Both the position numbers and the translations under genes were made by a program. DNA of 64,000 nucleotides from Onchocerca lupi (Eukaryota > Nematoda > Chromadorea > Rhabditida > Onchocercidae), in NCBI GenBank assembly GCA_028564675.1, contig JAOVVO010000060.1, forward strand, positions 140,331 through 204,330. Reading direction: 5' to 3'. Position 1 is the stretch's first letter. Every line of letters starts with the position of its first letter. The notes beneath the pieces were generated by a model. That model was not told the DNA's origin. It saw only the letters and a list, made by a program, of their open reading frames with translations, and did no database searches. Below, one piece after another: positions 63,035 through 64,000 of the stretch.

Positions 63035-64000
63035 ACTGATAAGATTGAAAAGAGAATTTGTTAATAATCCACTGCAGCGTTCATTAACTTAATAATCTGC
63101 AAAGGAGAAGGTAATATACATATTAAACACCTAAGATACAAATAAACAAGAATCCAAAAATGACTGGAGTTAAATCTAATCTAGTTAAACAATAGTTGAG
63201 ATTTCATTGTCTCTGTCTGAATTTCATTTAAGAATCGTATATCTCAAAAGAGAATTTTAACTAGCAGAACCCTTATCTCCCCTATTCCCATTATAAACTG
63301 ACTTTCTTAATAACGACTGCCGACTTAAAGAGACAAAGCAAGAATAACTCTGAAATATCTCTTGATGGAACATTTGAATTTCTTTTTCCGCCAAGCAATT
63401 ACACTTTCTAACTCTTCGTTTGAGAAATAACTTGGTCACAGCCCTGATCGTCTGCGAATTTAATCATTTTCAAGAAAAACAGCAATGAGAAAACATTTAT
63501 TAAACACTTCAATTTTAAAAAATAATCTCAGAAGAAAAAATATATATGAAGGGAAAATATGAATTACATATATGAACAGAATCATATAACATTAAACAAA
63601 TGAATAAATAAATAAATCAGAAGCAAATAATCAACAAACATCATCACAACAAGTTTATTAATTGGACAAAAGGCAGAAGCATCAACTATACAGATTATGT
63701 AGGGCAAAGACGATTACAAAGAGAATAAAGCTAATGTGAAGAAAGTTTATCTTAGCGATATGCAGTACCGTTTAGTGATAAATTTCGCAAACTTTTTCAA
63801 AGCATCATTTCACATTTTGGTATGTTATAGAAGTTTAAAGGAAAGAGTATAACATTTAGCAGAGAAAATATTACTAAACAACAGGAAAACTTTATAAAAA
63901 AGTCCTCAAGTTCTAAATTAAAACGGAATTAGATTTAGTGATGTCATCAATAAATTAAATATGTTCATCCAAGAATCACCAACTCCCATATATATATATA
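63035..64000. other. Upstream flank of RPC6
   Basis: AT-rich DNA with no supported gene; it presumably holds the RPC6 promoter. A 60-codon open frame on the - strand (63439-63257) lacks recognisable features. The window ends in a short TA microsatellite. Confidence 0.5.

Noticed and set aside
1..64000. CRISPR arrays, rRNA or tRNA genes, complete transposons with transposase
   Set aside because: None seen. Repeats are short tandem duplications or degraded fragments, and the sequence is eukaryotic nuclear DNA.

Overview
The window looks like nuclear DNA of a nematode, most likely a filarial or other spirurid worm. It is strongly AT-rich. Introns are long and AT-rich, with GT donors and TTTCAG/TTTTAG-type acceptors. 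The largest gene closely follows the layout of nematode dystrophin (DYS-1). The species is inferred from memory of these families, because no database search was possible.

Layout, left to right. (1) 1-2985: no confident gene. (2) 2986-6682, + strand: a complete eight-exon gene for a 407-residue major facilitator transporter of the SLC22A18 type. (3) 7430-9617, - strand: the first five coding exons (241 codons) of a DDX27/Drs1-type DEAD-box RNA helicase. The reading breaks off right after motif Ia, and the rest of the helicase core was not found in the window. (4) 10445-55919, - strand: an apparently complete dystrophin gene of about 63 coding exons and roughly 3,570 codons. It runs from two calponin-homology domains through a long spectrin-repeat rod to WW, EF-hand-like, ZZ and coiled-coil regions. 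A second, phase-compatible candidate first exon lies at 56342-56444. (5) 56445-61319: intergenic DNA with several short repeats. (6) 61320-63034, - strand: a complete four-exon gene for RNA polymerase III subunit RPC6 (POLR3F). (7) 63035-64000: upstream DNA with no supported gene.

The genes are not obviously one pathway. Dystrophin links actin to the muscle membrane complex, RPC6 acts in Pol III transcription, DDX27 acts in ribosome biogenesis, and the MFS protein is a membrane carrier. Dystrophin, DDX27 and RPC6 share the - strand, but the gaps (0.8 kb and 5 kb) are too long to argue for an operon.

I found no new multi-gene system. The points most worth checking are the broken or nested DDX27 gene, the alternative dystrophin first exon, two RNA-like hairpins in dystrophin introns, a hierarchical 18/54-bp minisatellite with an open frame in dystrophin intron 1, a dispersed repeat shared by a dystrophin intron and the 58.7 kb region, and three unrelated tandem duplications that all have a 33-bp period.
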